Shown here: positions 6,217-14,397 of the stretch, in pieces | Numbering within the stretch: the stretch's first letter is position 1 | Layout: the number at the start of each line of letters is the position of its first letter | DNA from: a virus | DNA length: 44,268 nt | Virus record (IMG/VR): IMGVR_UViG_3300042486_000369 | Coordinates: 1 to 44,268 of that record | Strand: one strand, 5' to 3' | Notes under the pieces: generated by a model | What the model was told of the DNA's origin: nothing | Database searches by the model: none | The model's input: only the letters and a program-made list of their open reading frames with translations | Made by a program: the position numbers and the translations under genes

Positions 6217-8109
6217 GTGTCGTCGGGGCTGTACAGCGGCGTCTCTGGTCTGGCCCTTGGCTCGGGCCTGTATCGCAACGTCTCAGGCCTGTGGGGTGGC
6301 TCCAGCGGCCTTATCAATGGCTTTGGCGGAAGCGGTCCGTTCCCCGGCGCTTCGCTGTACCTCGACTTCCTCACGCCCCCGCTTGACAGTCGCATCACCT
6401 TCTCTCGCGGCACGAACGCCACGCTGGTCGACAGCACGGGGAAGATCGCGTACGCACCTGCAAACTTGCTGTTGCAGTCGCAGACAATAGCTACTGCTCC
6501 TTGGAGTGGAGATACATCTGGCGGGAGTATCCCAACGGCCACTAACGATGCGGGTATAGCGCCTGACGGAACAAACACTGCGACCAGATTGCAGATTAAT
6601 AGGGGCGCTGGAATATACAGCCGCTGGCAACAGACAGGAGCAGCGGGGCCTACTGGTTTTTATCTTTCGTCTGTTTGGATGCGAACCACTAGCGGCACCG
6701 GCACGGCAAATGTCGGTCTGCGCAATGACGCTACTGGCGTGAACTGCGTCGTCACCGGAACTTGGCAGCGGTTTTCGGTGATAAATGCCACGGCAATCAA
6801 CTTCTCAAATATCCAAATACTGTCATTCACTAGCATCCCCGGCACTGACGTATCTGCGGACATTCTAGTCTGGGGCGCTCAATCCGAACCCGTCACCTAC
6901 CAGACCACGCCCGGTCCCTATGTCGCCACCACAGCCTCGCCCTATTACGGCCCCCGCTTTGACTATGATCCTGTCACGCTGGCACCTCGCGGCCTGCTGA
7001 TCGAGGAAGCGCGGACGAATTTGATACTGCGGTCTGAAGAATTTAATAGCGCTTCTTGGCTTAGTTTTGCCGCACTAGTTTCTGCCGATGTGACCGCAGC
7101 GCCCAGCGGAGTAACGGTAGCTGACAAGATCACTGAAGCGGCTGGGGCTGCAAACCAGAGCGTGTATAACGGAAACACCGCTCCGTTCTCCACGGTTACG
7201 GCCTCAACATATTTCAAAAGTAGCGAACGTACTTTTGCTCACTTATCTGTATCAGGGGGTGGATCGGCGCAGTGGTTCGCGGCTACGTTCAATCTTACGA
7301 CTGGCGTCGTCACGCAACAGCTTGCAGGCGCTTCCGGCACCATATCTGGGGCGACTATAACCAACGCTGGTAATGGTTGGTATCGCTGCACAGTAACCGG
7401 CATAACTGGCGCTTCCACTGCCAGCACCTTTGTTTATTGCGGCCCGTCAACAACGGCTACGCCTACTCCGGGCAGCTTTGGTGTCCTAGCCTATTCAGGT
7501 ACCGCTGGTTCCGGCATTTTTGCTTGGGGCGCACAACTCGAAGCAGGCGCATTTGCCACCAGCTACATCCCCACGGTTGCCTCTACGGTTACACGTAACG
7601 CTGACGTCGCTCAGATGACGGGGACAAACTTCTCTAGCTGGTTCAATTCGGCGCGAGGTACGTTTGTTGCATCGGTTGGCAGTGGCGCAAATGGGCGTTG
7701 CGTCCTCGTGGCTTCAGACAATTCCGTCACAAACCAGCTCATCATGGTTTCGACTGCCGACAACATCTTTGCTGTATATACTGGCGGCTCTTATCAAGCG
7801 ATGCTTGGGGTCACTCCGGCAGCCCCCTTTGCAAGCACTGGCGCGTATGCGACAAACGATTTTGCAGCCTGCGCAAACGGCGGGACGGTGGCAACGGACA
7901 CGAGCGGGTCGCTTGCGGCGTCTTACACGCAGATGAGCATTGGCTCCAACTACAACGGCAGTGGGGTCTTCCTCAACGGCCTCATTCGCGCCATTGCCTA
8001 CTACAACACGCGCCTACCGAACACGCAACTCCAGACGCTTACCGCGCCATCACTGGCCTCGCCGCTGGCTCTGGATTTCCTATCCACCTCGTACACGGTG
8101 GGGTACTGA
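6217..8109 (+). CDS. Fibre/adhesin protein 1 with carbohydrate-binding-like modules
   Basis: A 630-residue protein starting at GTG 6217 with AGGG upstream. After a Gly/Ser-rich N-terminus (about 1-50) come two related beta-sandwich modules (about 75-240 and 270-465). Each has an N-terminal NLxLxSx start, an APDG- or APSG-type loop and a closing segment such as AWGAQLEAGAFATSYIP. A linker RFDYDPVTLAPRG joins the two. The C-terminal 160 residues look like a concanavalin/LamG-type lectin fold ending in an IRAIAYYNTRLPN segment. The same modules recur in the next two genes, so the three are tandem paralogues. They probably bind glycans on the host surface. Codon use in the modules is more AT-rich than in the linkers, a sign of module exchange. 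Confidence 0.7.
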   Translation: MSSGLYSGVSGLALGSGLYRNVSGLWGGSSGLINGFGGSGPFPGASLYLDFLTPPLDSRITFSRGTNATLVDSTGKIAYAPANLLLQSQTIATAPWSGDTSGGSIPTATNDAGIAPDGTNTATRLQINRGAGIYSRWQQTGAAGPTGFYLSSVWMRTTSGTGTANVGLRNDATGVNCVVTGTWQRFSVINATAINFSNIQILSFTSIPGTDVSADILVWGAQSEPVTYQTTPGPYVATTASPYYGPRFDYDPVTLAPRGLLIEEARTNLILRSEEFNSASWLSFAALVSADVTAAPSGVTVADKITEAAGAANQSVYNGNTAPFSTVTASTYFKSSERTFAHLSVSGGGSAQWFAATFNLTTGVVTQQLAGASGTISGATITNAGNGWYRCTVTGITGASTASTFVYCGPSTTATPTPGSFGVLAYSGTAGSGIFAWGAQLEAGAFATSYIPTVASTVTRNADVAQMTGTNFSSWFNSARGTFVASVGSGANGRCVLVASDNSVTNQLIMVSTADNIFAVYTGGSYQAMLGVTPAAPFASTGAYATNDFAACANGGTVATDTSGSLAASYTQMSIGSNYNGSGVFLNGLIRAIAYYNTRLPNTQLQTLTAPSLASPLALDFLSTSYTVGY

Positions 8110-8110
8110 T

Positions 8111-10795
8111 ATGGCTACTACGACCTTTAACGACCTCATCACCTTCAGCCGTGGCAGCAACGCGACCGTCACCGGCCCGAATGGCCTGATCCAGTGGGCA
8201 CCGAGCAATATCGCCACTAACTCGCAAGATTTTGAGGCGGGGACGTGGACAAAAAATAACTCGGCAGTCTACCCCAACCAGAATTTTGCTGGCGGTCCTT
8301 TGGGGCCGGAACTAGTCGTAAACGGCAACTTTGCGACGGATACCAACTGGACTAAAGGTGTCGGTTGGACGATAAGCGGCGGGGCTGCAGTTGCGACGGC
8401 AGTCGCATCCTTTGAACAGATACTCCAAAATATCGGGGTGGTCGCCGGGAGAACCTATCAAGTTAGCGTCACCGCAACGGTTACAAGCGGGTCTTTTTCC
8501 GTTGGCCTTGGGAACAGCGGACAAAATATCTGGGTGACCCAAACAACGTCCGGCACTTACGCCGCGATTGTCACGGTGGTCGCTGGTACAGGCAGTGGGA
8601 ATGTTTACGCGCGTGGAAACCCGACATTCACGGGCACCATCGACGACATCTCTGTACGGGAGGTAACCCCTGCCGCCGCCGTCGCCCCGGATGGTACTCA
8701 GACCGCTGACACTTGGATACCGACAAGTAGCGGGACTACGGCTGGTTCCCGACTGTTGGGTTCATTTACGGTCACTTCTGGCTCTATACAAACCGCTTCT
8801 ATCTACGTAAAATCAGCAGGGAAGCGCTGGCTCTTTTTGACTACGCCATCGGCGGCCAGTGCAAATGACAACTGCTGGTTCGATCTACAGAACGGCGTGG
8901 TCGGCACAATAGGTTCGTCTGCGCTGTCCGCCACCATGACTGCTGTCGGCAACGGCTGGTATCGGGTTACTACAACATCTGTTGCCGTATCCGCTACTAA
9001 CTATATATTTGTTTCTACGACCACGGGCGATAACACGACTGCTGTTACTGCTGATGGTACAGGCATCCTCATCTGGGGCGCTCAACTCGAACTCGGCTCC
9101 ACCGCGACCACCTACAACAACACCAGCGTCCGCAACCTGCTAGGGTTCAGCGAGGCGTTTGATAATGCTGTGTGGTCAAAGGGTGCAGCTACTCTAGTTA
9201 CTGGCGCACAAGCCAATCCCGTGAACGGTCTGTTCAATGCCCAGAAGCTGATGGAGGATACGACCAACGCGCAGCATCTGGTACTCCAAAACTATGCGGC
9301 TGCGGCCAGTATTTACACCTATTCGATATATGTCAAAGCTGCGGAACGTAGCATTTTTGGGTTCAACCGCACTGATATTGGTGGGTTTAGCGCTTCCTAT
9401 AACCTTGCTACCGGTACTGTGCGTTCGATCAGCGGGTTCACAAACGCCCAAATAGTTGCCGTAGGGGACGGCTGGTATCGCGTTTCGTGCATGCTAACGC
9501 TGGCATCCGCAACGACCATAGGCTTTGGGGTTCAGCCATACAACGCGTTAGGCGCTACCGTGTACACAGGCGACGGCAACAGCGGGATCTACATCTACGG
9601 CGCGATGCTATCCAACAGCGCCAGCCTCGATCCTTATGTGCCAACCCCCGGTGCGGCACCGAGCAGCACTGCCTATTACGGCCCACGCTTCGATTACGAC
9701 CCCGTGACGCTCGCAGCCCGTGGGTTTTTGGTGGAAGAGGCTAGGACTAATCTGCTGACTTACTCGGCGGATTTCACGAACGCGGCGTGGACAGCGTCAC
9801 AGGCAACCGTGACAGGAAACAGCACAATCGCGCCTGATGGGACGCTTAGTGCAGACACCCTTACGTTAAACGCAACTACATACCCTAGCGTTTTTGCGAC
9901 TGTGACAACAACCACCTCGACCACTTACACCGCGACTGTTTACGCAAAAGCGGGAACAGCAAGTGTTCTTGCTTTGGAGTTCAGAGGTGTAAGCAGCATC
10001 CCTGATGTTGTTTTTAACTTGGCGAATGGGACTGTAACATCTGGTTCTGGCCAGATAACGCCTGCTGGTAATGGTTGGTATCGTTGCTCCGTCACAAAAG
10101 CTGCGGTCGACACCTCAGAACTTATCATAATAAGTTCAGGACTTACCCCCGCTATAGGAACAACGCTTTTTCTCTGGGGCGCACAACTCGAAGCTGGCAC
10201 CTTCGCCACATCCTATATCCCCACCATCGCCAGCACGGTCACACGCTCGGCAGATGTCGCTACGATCACGGGGAGCTTGTTCTCGCAGTGGTATAGGCAG
10301 GCGGAAGGTACGTTCGTATTCGATTTTGGCCCGTTTAACTTTGCAGGCACAATGGCGGGAAGCGCTCCATATGATACAGCGGTAGGGGCAGTCACAAACG
10401 GCGTTCGTGCAGGACGCCAATTCTCCGCGCAAAATCAATTTGGTTGGAACGTGCAGAATAAAACAGGTACTCCCATAGGTACTTCAGCGATTTCCGGTAG
10501 TGGAGGGTTTGCGCCGCTTAACGGTCCTGCGCCCTTGCAAAAACTCGCGGTGTTCCAAACAACAACGAGCATGGGAGGAGTTGTAAACGGTGGTATCGTG
10601 TCGTCCACAGCATTGACTGTCACCCCGACAGGCGCGTCCGACTTGTTCTATATAAACCCGTTCATGAACGGTTGGTTCCGCTCCATCCGCTACGTCCCCG
10701 TCCGTGCTGCGGACTTCCAGCTACAGGCGCTGACAGAGCTGCCCCTCGTCCCGACGCTCGACGTGGACTTCATCAACAACTTGTACGAGGCTTGA
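8111..10795 (+). CDS. Fibre/adhesin protein 2, largest of three tandem paralogues
   Basis: Real start ATG 8111, one base after the previous stop; the frame is open further upstream to 7940 but there overlaps fibre 1. The protein has 894 residues. It starts with TTFNDLITFSRGSNATVTG, then carries three copies of the beta-sandwich module seen in fibre 1, each ending in a WGAQLE-type or equivalent segment, and a C-terminal LamG-like domain ending RSIRYVPVRAADFQLQALTE. The first module is interrupted by a different module (about residues 62-187, containing ELVVNGNFATDTNWT and IDDISVREV). It probably acts as a receptor-binding fibre or head spike. Its neighbours and shared linkers support duplication and later shuffling. 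Confidence 0.7.
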   Translation: MATTTFNDLITFSRGSNATVTGPNGLIQWAPSNIATNSQDFEAGTWTKNNSAVYPNQNFAGGPLGPELVVNGNFATDTNWTKGVGWTISGGAAVATAVASFEQILQNIGVVAGRTYQVSVTATVTSGSFSVGLGNSGQNIWVTQTTSGTYAAIVTVVAGTGSGNVYARGNPTFTGTIDDISVREVTPAAAVAPDGTQTADTWIPTSSGTTAGSRLLGSFTVTSGSIQTASIYVKSAGKRWLFLTTPSAASANDNCWFDLQNGVVGTIGSSALSATMTAVGNGWYRVTTTSVAVSATNYIFVSTTTGDNTTAVTADGTGILIWGAQLELGSTATTYNNTSVRNLLGFSEAFDNAVWSKGAATLVTGAQANPVNGLFNAQKLMEDTTNAQHLVLQNYAAAASIYTYSIYVKAAERSIFGFNRTDIGGFSASYNLATGTVRSISGFTNAQIVAVGDGWYRVSCMLTLASATTIGFGVQPYNALGATVYTGDGNSGIYIYGAMLSNSASLDPYVPTPGAAPSSTAYYGPRFDYDPVTLAARGFLVEEARTNLLTYSADFTNAAWTASQATVTGNSTIAPDGTLSADTLTLNATTYPSVFATVTTTTSTTYTATVYAKAGTASVLALEFRGVSSIPDVVFNLANGTVTSGSGQITPAGNGWYRCSVTKAAVDTSELIIISSGLTPAIGTTLFLWGAQLEAGTFATSYIPTIASTVTRSADVATITGSLFSQWYRQAEGTFVFDFGPFNFAGTMAGSAPYDTAVGAVTNGVRAGRQFSAQNQFGWNVQNKTGTPIGTSAISGSGGFAPLNGPAPLQKLAVFQTTTSMGGVVNGGIVSSTALTVTPTGASDLFYINPFMNGWFRSIRYVPVRAADFQLQALTELPLVPTLDVDFINNLYEA

Positions 10796-10798
10796 CAC

Positions 10799-12487
10799 AT
10801 GACTGCGTACACCTTCAGCCAGCTTTTCGACTTCACCCGCACCACTGCGGGTACGTTCGTCGGTAGCAACGGCCTCATCCAGAACACGCCCGCAAGTGTG
10901 AATTTGCTGACGTTCACGCAGGAGTTCGATAACGCGGCTTGGGGCAAATCGGAAGTGACTGTCGCAGCAAATGCAACGATTGCACCTGACGGCACAGCTA
11001 CCGCAGATAAGCTAGTTGAGAGTACGGCAAACTCGCTTCATACCCTTATCAGAAACATAACAACCACAGCGGTTCCATACACTTGGTCGTGCTACATTAA
11101 GGCGGGGGAGCGCACGTTTGCGTTTCTGTATCACTTAGAAAGCAATGCCGCTGTTTCTATTAACCTTTTGACGGGCGCAACTGGAACGCCGTCAGGCACT
11201 GTCGCGCCAACAGCAACTACCGTGACGAACGCTGGTAACGGCTGGTATCGCCTCACTATGACAGCGACCGCAACTGCGGCGTCTAATAGTTTTCGGGTTT
11301 ACACCGCCACAAGCCTTACAAGCAGCGGTGTTTACACAGGCGACGGCACGTCCGGCATCTTCCTCTGGGGCGCACAGCTAGAAGCTGGATCCGCTGCGAC
11401 CGAGTACACCCGCAACAACGGCGGCCTGTTCCCCGCCCGCTTTGACTATGACCCAGTCACACTGGCCCCTAGGGGCATCCTGATCGAAGAGCAGCGGACA
11501 AATTTGATGCTGCGGTCAGAGGAGTTTGATAACGCATCTTGGACTAAACTCGGGGCGACCATAACTGCTAATGTTGCCCCATCACCTGACGGCACGCTGG
11601 GTGCCGACGCCTTGGTAGAAGATACCAGCACCGGCGCGCATGTCGTGTTCCAGCCTATTTCGTTTGTTTCTGGAACGACTTACACAGCCACCGTGTTTGC
11701 AAAGGCTGGGACACGAACGCGCCTTAATATCGTCTGCGTAACGGGCGCTATTTTTAATGGCGATTTCGACTTAACTAACGGGACGATCATAGGCACCTAT
11801 AGCGGGACGTCGTCTATCACACCAGCCGGGGACGGGTGGTATCGATGCCAGATGACCGCTACGGCTGGGGCGACCGCAAGCGGCAACGTGCAGTTCCGTT
11901 TGATTAGCAGCGGCACGACTACATCTTATACCGGCGACGGGACTAGCAGGCTGTTCCTGTGGGGCGCGCAGACGGAAGCCGGTGCCTTCGCCACCAGCTA
12001 CATCCCGACAGTGGCCAGCCAAGTTACCCGCTCGGCGGACATATGCAACCTCACTGCGCCGATGTTTACGCCTTGGTATAATACCAATGAGGGCACCTTT
12101 GTTGTGGAGGCCGACACCTCTTTCGTCGGGAACTTCCCTGTGGTGGTAGGCTATTCCGCAGCCAGCACGGCCTCGTTCCTTTACGTCACGTCTGGCGGTA
12201 AGATCGGCACTTGGAATGGAACTACCGCATTGGATGCGGTTGCGGGCGCTACGACAACGAACAATGCGGTGTTCAAGGCCGCAAACGCTTATGCTGCGTC
12301 TAGCCGCAATGTTTCTATGAACGGCGCGGCGGTCGCATCCGACGCAAATGCTATCGGCTCCGCCTCGTTTATCGCACTGGGTAAACCGGGCCTTAACACG
12401 TCGCAGATGCTCAACGGCCACATCCGCCGCATCACCTACTACCCCTTCCGTGCATCCAACAACCAACTCCAACAGGTAACGACATGA
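10799..12487 (+). CDS. Fibre/adhesin protein 3
   Basis: A 562-residue third member of the tandem set, starting at ATG 10799 three bases after the previous stop. The start (TFSQLFDFTRTTAGTFVGSN) matches the start of fibre 2 in design. Two beta-sandwich modules follow, with IAPDGTATADKL and SPDGTLGADAL loops and FLWGAQLEAG / FLWGAQTEAG ends, separated by the RFDYDPVTLAPRG linker. The C-terminal lectin-like domain ends HIRRITYYPFRASNNQLQQ. Function is inferred as for fibres 1 and 2: binding of surface polysaccharide. Its stop overlaps the next start (ATGA). Confidence 0.7.
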   Translation: MTAYTFSQLFDFTRTTAGTFVGSNGLIQNTPASVNLLTFTQEFDNAAWGKSEVTVAANATIAPDGTATADKLVESTANSLHTLIRNITTTAVPYTWSCYIKAGERTFAFLYHLESNAAVSINLLTGATGTPSGTVAPTATTVTNAGNGWYRLTMTATATAASNSFRVYTATSLTSSGVYTGDGTSGIFLWGAQLEAGSAATEYTRNNGGLFPARFDYDPVTLAPRGILIEEQRTNLMLRSEEFDNASWTKLGATITANVAPSPDGTLGADALVEDTSTGAHVVFQPISFVSGTTYTATVFAKAGTRTRLNIVCVTGAIFNGDFDLTNGTIIGTYSGTSSITPAGDGWYRCQMTATAGATASGNVQFRLISSGTTTSYTGDGTSRLFLWGAQTEAGAFATSYIPTVASQVTRSADICNLTAPMFTPWYNTNEGTFVVEADTSFVGNFPVVVGYSAASTASFLYVTSGGKIGTWNGTTALDAVAGATTTNNAVFKAANAYAASSRNVSMNGAAVASDANAIGSASFIALGKPGLNTSQMLNGHIRRITYYPFRASNNQLQQVTT

Positions 12488-12780
12488 CCGACTATTGCTT
12501 GAAGAACGCCGACGAAGACGAGTTCAACCAGCTCATGCTGGACACCGGCCTGTGCGTGGAAGTCACCGAGGGCAAAGGCAAGGCAGCGGTCACGACCGTC
12601 GTGCCTGCCGACTACACGGTCCTGATCGACCGCATCGGGCCGATCACCATCGGGGAGACTACCTACCCCGAATATTACACCAACCTGCGCCTGCTGTTCG
12701 AACCGACTGAGGAGCAGACGGCAGAGCTGACGCCATTCGTCATCGACCCCAGCCAGCCGCACTACCGGACGTGGGCATGA
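12484..12780 (+). CDS. Small phage protein after the fibre genes, 98 aa
   Basis: A 98-residue acidic protein that overlaps the end of fibre 3 by four bases (ATGA). It has an N-terminal MTDYCLKNADEDEFNQLM and a central beta region with ADYTVLIDRIGPITIGE, and ends HYRTWA. Proteins of this size and place after fibre genes can be fibre assembly factors. No motif confirms that here, and I do not recognise the family. Confidence 0.5.
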   Translation: MTDYCLKNADEDEFNQLMLDTGLCVEVTEGKGKAAVTTVVPADYTVLIDRIGPITIGETTYPEYYTNLRLLFEPTEEQTAELTPFVIDPSQPHYRTWA

Positions 12781-12824
12781 CCGACCTCGCGGTAAAACGC
12801 GCCAAGGGCGGCGCACGCGGATGA
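12777..12824 (+). CDS. Very short ORF (15 aa), possibly a remnant cut by the HNH insertion
   Basis: ATG 12777 overlaps the previous stop (ATGA) and encodes MTDLAVKRAKGGARG before TGA 12822-12824, which overlaps the start of the HNH gene at 12821. The Lys/Arg/Gly composition matches the small basic genes just downstream of the HNH gene. It may be the beginning of a gene that the HNH insertion truncated, or chance. Confidence 0.25.
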   Translation: MTDLAVKRAKGGARG

Positions 12825-13372
12825 GCAAACCCGCGCCTTTCACCGACGATACGCGATCCTGCAAGTTTTGTACTAAGTGCGGAGAGGCGCGCCCGATCGC
12901 GCAATTTCACACCACAGGGCAGAAGGTTTCTGGCGAGCCCAAGTACAATTCTTGGTGCAAAACGTGCATAGCAGCCAAGCAGGCTGAGTACCACAAACGT
13001 ACTTGGGGCCCCGACAAACTGCAACACTCTGCTTTTAAGCGCACAAAAAGCGTCCGATCATATCTGGCGTACTTGCGGTGCAAAGCTGTAGCACGCAAAA
13101 AAGGTCTTGAAGTCGCCAGCGTGGATGCGTTGGAAGTTCTTTGGCCTGTGCAACAGGGTAGATGCGCTCTGACTGGGTGGGACATGACCATGGAACTCGG
13201 AAAGGGGTCGGTTCCTACCAACTGCAGCATTGACCGCATAAATTCCAAACTCGGGTACGAAGTTGGGAATGTGCAGCTTGTTTGCCGCGCAGCTAATGTG
13301 GCAAAGAGCGATCTGTCTTTGAGTGATTTTTTACTGCTGTGCCGCTCGGTAGTGGAGGCTAACGATGTCTGA
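12821..13372 (+). CDS. Homing endonuclease, HNH type with N-terminal zinc finger
   Basis: A 183-residue protein. Cys pairs near the N-terminus (CKFCTKCGEARP and WCKTC) form a zinc-binding region. The C-terminal half has the pattern C-x-LTG followed by CSIDRINSKLGYEVGNVQLV and the Asn-rich stretch CRAANVAKSDLS, which is a degenerate HNH/beta-beta-alpha-metal core of the type found in phage endonucleases. It is inserted between small late genes, overlaps the previous mini-ORF by four bases and the next gene by eight, and is more AT-rich than its neighbours, all of which suit a mobile gene. Its target site is unknown. Confidence 0.75.
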   Translation: MSKPAPFTDDTRSCKFCTKCGEARPIAQFHTTGQKVSGEPKYNSWCKTCIAAKQAEYHKRTWGPDKLQHSAFKRTKSVRSYLAYLRCKAVARKKGLEVASVDALEVLWPVQQGRCALTGWDMTMELGKGSVPTNCSIDRINSKLGYEVGNVQLVCRAANVAKSDLSLSDFLLLCRSVVEANDV

Positions 13373-13631
13373 TTATAAAACACCGGCTTGGATGCGCGTT
13401 GAAGGTAAATCAAAATCTGGCGGCCTCAATGCCAAAGGCCGCGCCTCGCTGCGCGCTCAGGGGCACGACATCAAGCCGCCCGTCAGCGCCAAGCAGGCGA
13501 AGAAGTCACCCAAGGCTGCGGCACGGCGCAAGTCATTTTGCGCAAGAATGACAGGGATGCCGGGGCCGATGAAGGACGACAAAGGCAGGCCGACGCGCAA
13601 GGCGCTGTCGCTGCGCAAGTGGGACTGTTGA
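13365..13631 (+). CDS. Small basic phage protein, 88 aa
   Basis: An 88-residue strongly basic protein with a Gly/Lys-rich start (GKSKSGGLNAKGRASL), a Lys-rich middle and a C-terminal segment with ARMTGMPGPMKDDKGRPTRK, ending LSLRKWDC. I have seen this C-terminal pattern in several uncharacterised phage proteins. The start lies inside the end of the HNH gene with GGAGG upstream. Composition suggests nucleic acid binding or packing with DNA in the virion. That is inference only. Confidence 0.6.
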   Translation: MSDYKTPAWMRVEGKSKSGGLNAKGRASLRAQGHDIKPPVSAKQAKKSPKAAARRKSFCARMTGMPGPMKDDKGRPTRKALSLRKWDC

Positions 13632-13632
13632 C

Positions 13633-13800
13633 ATGAAGAAACTCGCCGTCTGGGACAAGAAGCGACCAAAGGATCTGGGCAAGCCCAAGGATCTCTCCGT
13701 CAAGCGTAAGGCCGCCGCGAAGCGTCGCGCAGCCGCCGCAGGGCGACCCTATCCAAATTTCGTCGATAACGTGGCTGCGGCCCGCAAGAAAGGTAAGTGA
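13633..13800 (+). CDS. Small basic protein, 55 aa
   Basis: ATG 13633 follows the previous stop by one base. The product starts MKKLAVWDKKRPKDLGKP, continues with a Lys/Arg/Ala-rich helix, and ends RPYPNFVDNVAAARKKGK before TGA 13798-13800. It lies in a run of three basic genes in the same direction, with the next start two bases after its stop. It contains no motif I recognise. Confidence 0.6.
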   Translation: MKKLAVWDKKRPKDLGKPKDLSVKRKAAAKRRAAAAGRPYPNFVDNVAAARKKGK

Positions 13801-13801
13801 C

Positions 13802-14266
13802 ATGGACGGTTTCAAAGACAGCACCAAAACCCAGTACGCCACGGGCGGAGCCGCCTACGCCAAGGGCGGCAAGGCCAAGGGCGCGGCAAAGATCTCCAAG
13901 GTAATGGGCGAGTTCAAGCGCGGCGAGCTGCACAGCGGCTCGAAGAAGGGCCCCGAGGTGACCAACCCCAAGCAGGCCATCGCGATCGCCATGAGCGAGG
14001 CTGGCAAGAAGCCCATGAAGAAGGCCCGTGGTGGCATGGTCGAGGAAGGCATCTCGACCCGCCCCGTCGACAGCAAGGGCCGTCGCATGCGCATGGACAC
14101 CGTGCCCGTCGACAACAGCCCGCCGCCCATGAAGAAGGGCATCGGCGTGGTTGACGCGATGATCATGGCTGCCAAGCGCGCAGGCAAGTCCGTGCCCGTG
14201 CACAACAGCACGCCACGCATCCAGCGCAGGGCCTCGGGCGGCCTCGCCTGCATGCCCAAGAAATAA
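13802..14266 (+). CDS. DUF6496-like basic protein
   Basis: A 154-residue basic protein. Its middle contains KVMGEFKRGELHSGSKKGP followed by TNPKQAIAIAMSEAGKK, the hallmark of the DUF6496 family of unknown function found in phages and bacteria. It is flanked by Gly/Lys/Ala-rich segments (YATGGAAYAKGGKAKGAA and ARGGM). The C-terminus ends RRASGGLACMPKK. It is the last gene before a strong hairpin and closes the cluster of basic genes. A role in binding or condensing DNA is plausible from charge but not demonstrated. Confidence 0.65.
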   Translation: MDGFKDSTKTQYATGGAAYAKGGKAKGAAKISKVMGEFKRGELHSGSKKGPEVTNPKQAIAIAMSEAGKKPMKKARGGMVEEGISTRPVDSKGRRMRMDTVPVDNSPPPMKKGIGVVDAMIMAAKRAGKSVPVHNSTPRIQRRASGGLACMPKK

Positions 14267-14273
14267 ACAGGGG

Positions 14274-14310
14274 ACAGCGCAGACGCTTGCCGTAGAGGCG
14301 TCTGCGCTGT
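14274..14310 (+). terminator. Strong 13-bp hairpin after the basic gene cluster
   Basis: ACAGCGCAGACGC (14274-14286) and GCGTCTGCGCTGT (14298-14310) are perfect inverted repeats around an 11-base loop. No T-run follows, so termination would need other help, or the hairpin may stabilise the upstream message. A promoter-like sequence starts inside its loop. Confidence 0.55.
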
Positions 14311-14315
14311 ATACT
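14287..14315 (+). promoter_or_regulatory. Sigma70-type promoter overlapping the hairpin
   Basis: TTGCCG (14287-14292) and TATACT (14310-14315) are separated by exactly 17 bases, with four of six matches at -35 and five of six at -10. The predicted start near 14322 would transcribe the HNH gene at 14380 and the adaptor-like gene after it. The -35 is in the loop and the first base of the -10 is in the 3' arm of the hairpin. Confidence 0.55.
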
Positions 14316-14379
14316 CCGCACGCCAGAGATGACTGCCCGCCATGGCAGGCTGCTGCGCTAACCGAGCGAGCATGACACT

Positions 14380-14397
14380 ATGGCCTATTCCGGCACC
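14380..14397 (+). repeat. 18-bp duplication of the start of the gene at 15036
   Basis: The first six codons of the HNH gene (14380-14397) match the first six codons of the following structural gene (15036-15053) at 17 of 18 bases. Both encode MAYSGT, after which the two proteins are unrelated. This indicates that the HNH gene sits just after an original start codon and that the structural gene restarts at a second copy. Confidence 0.85.

Noticed and set aside
7940-8110. Upstream start for fibre 2 at 7940
   Set aside because: It would overlap the conserved end of fibre 1 in another frame. ATG 8111 follows the stop and begins a sequence matching the start of fibre 3.
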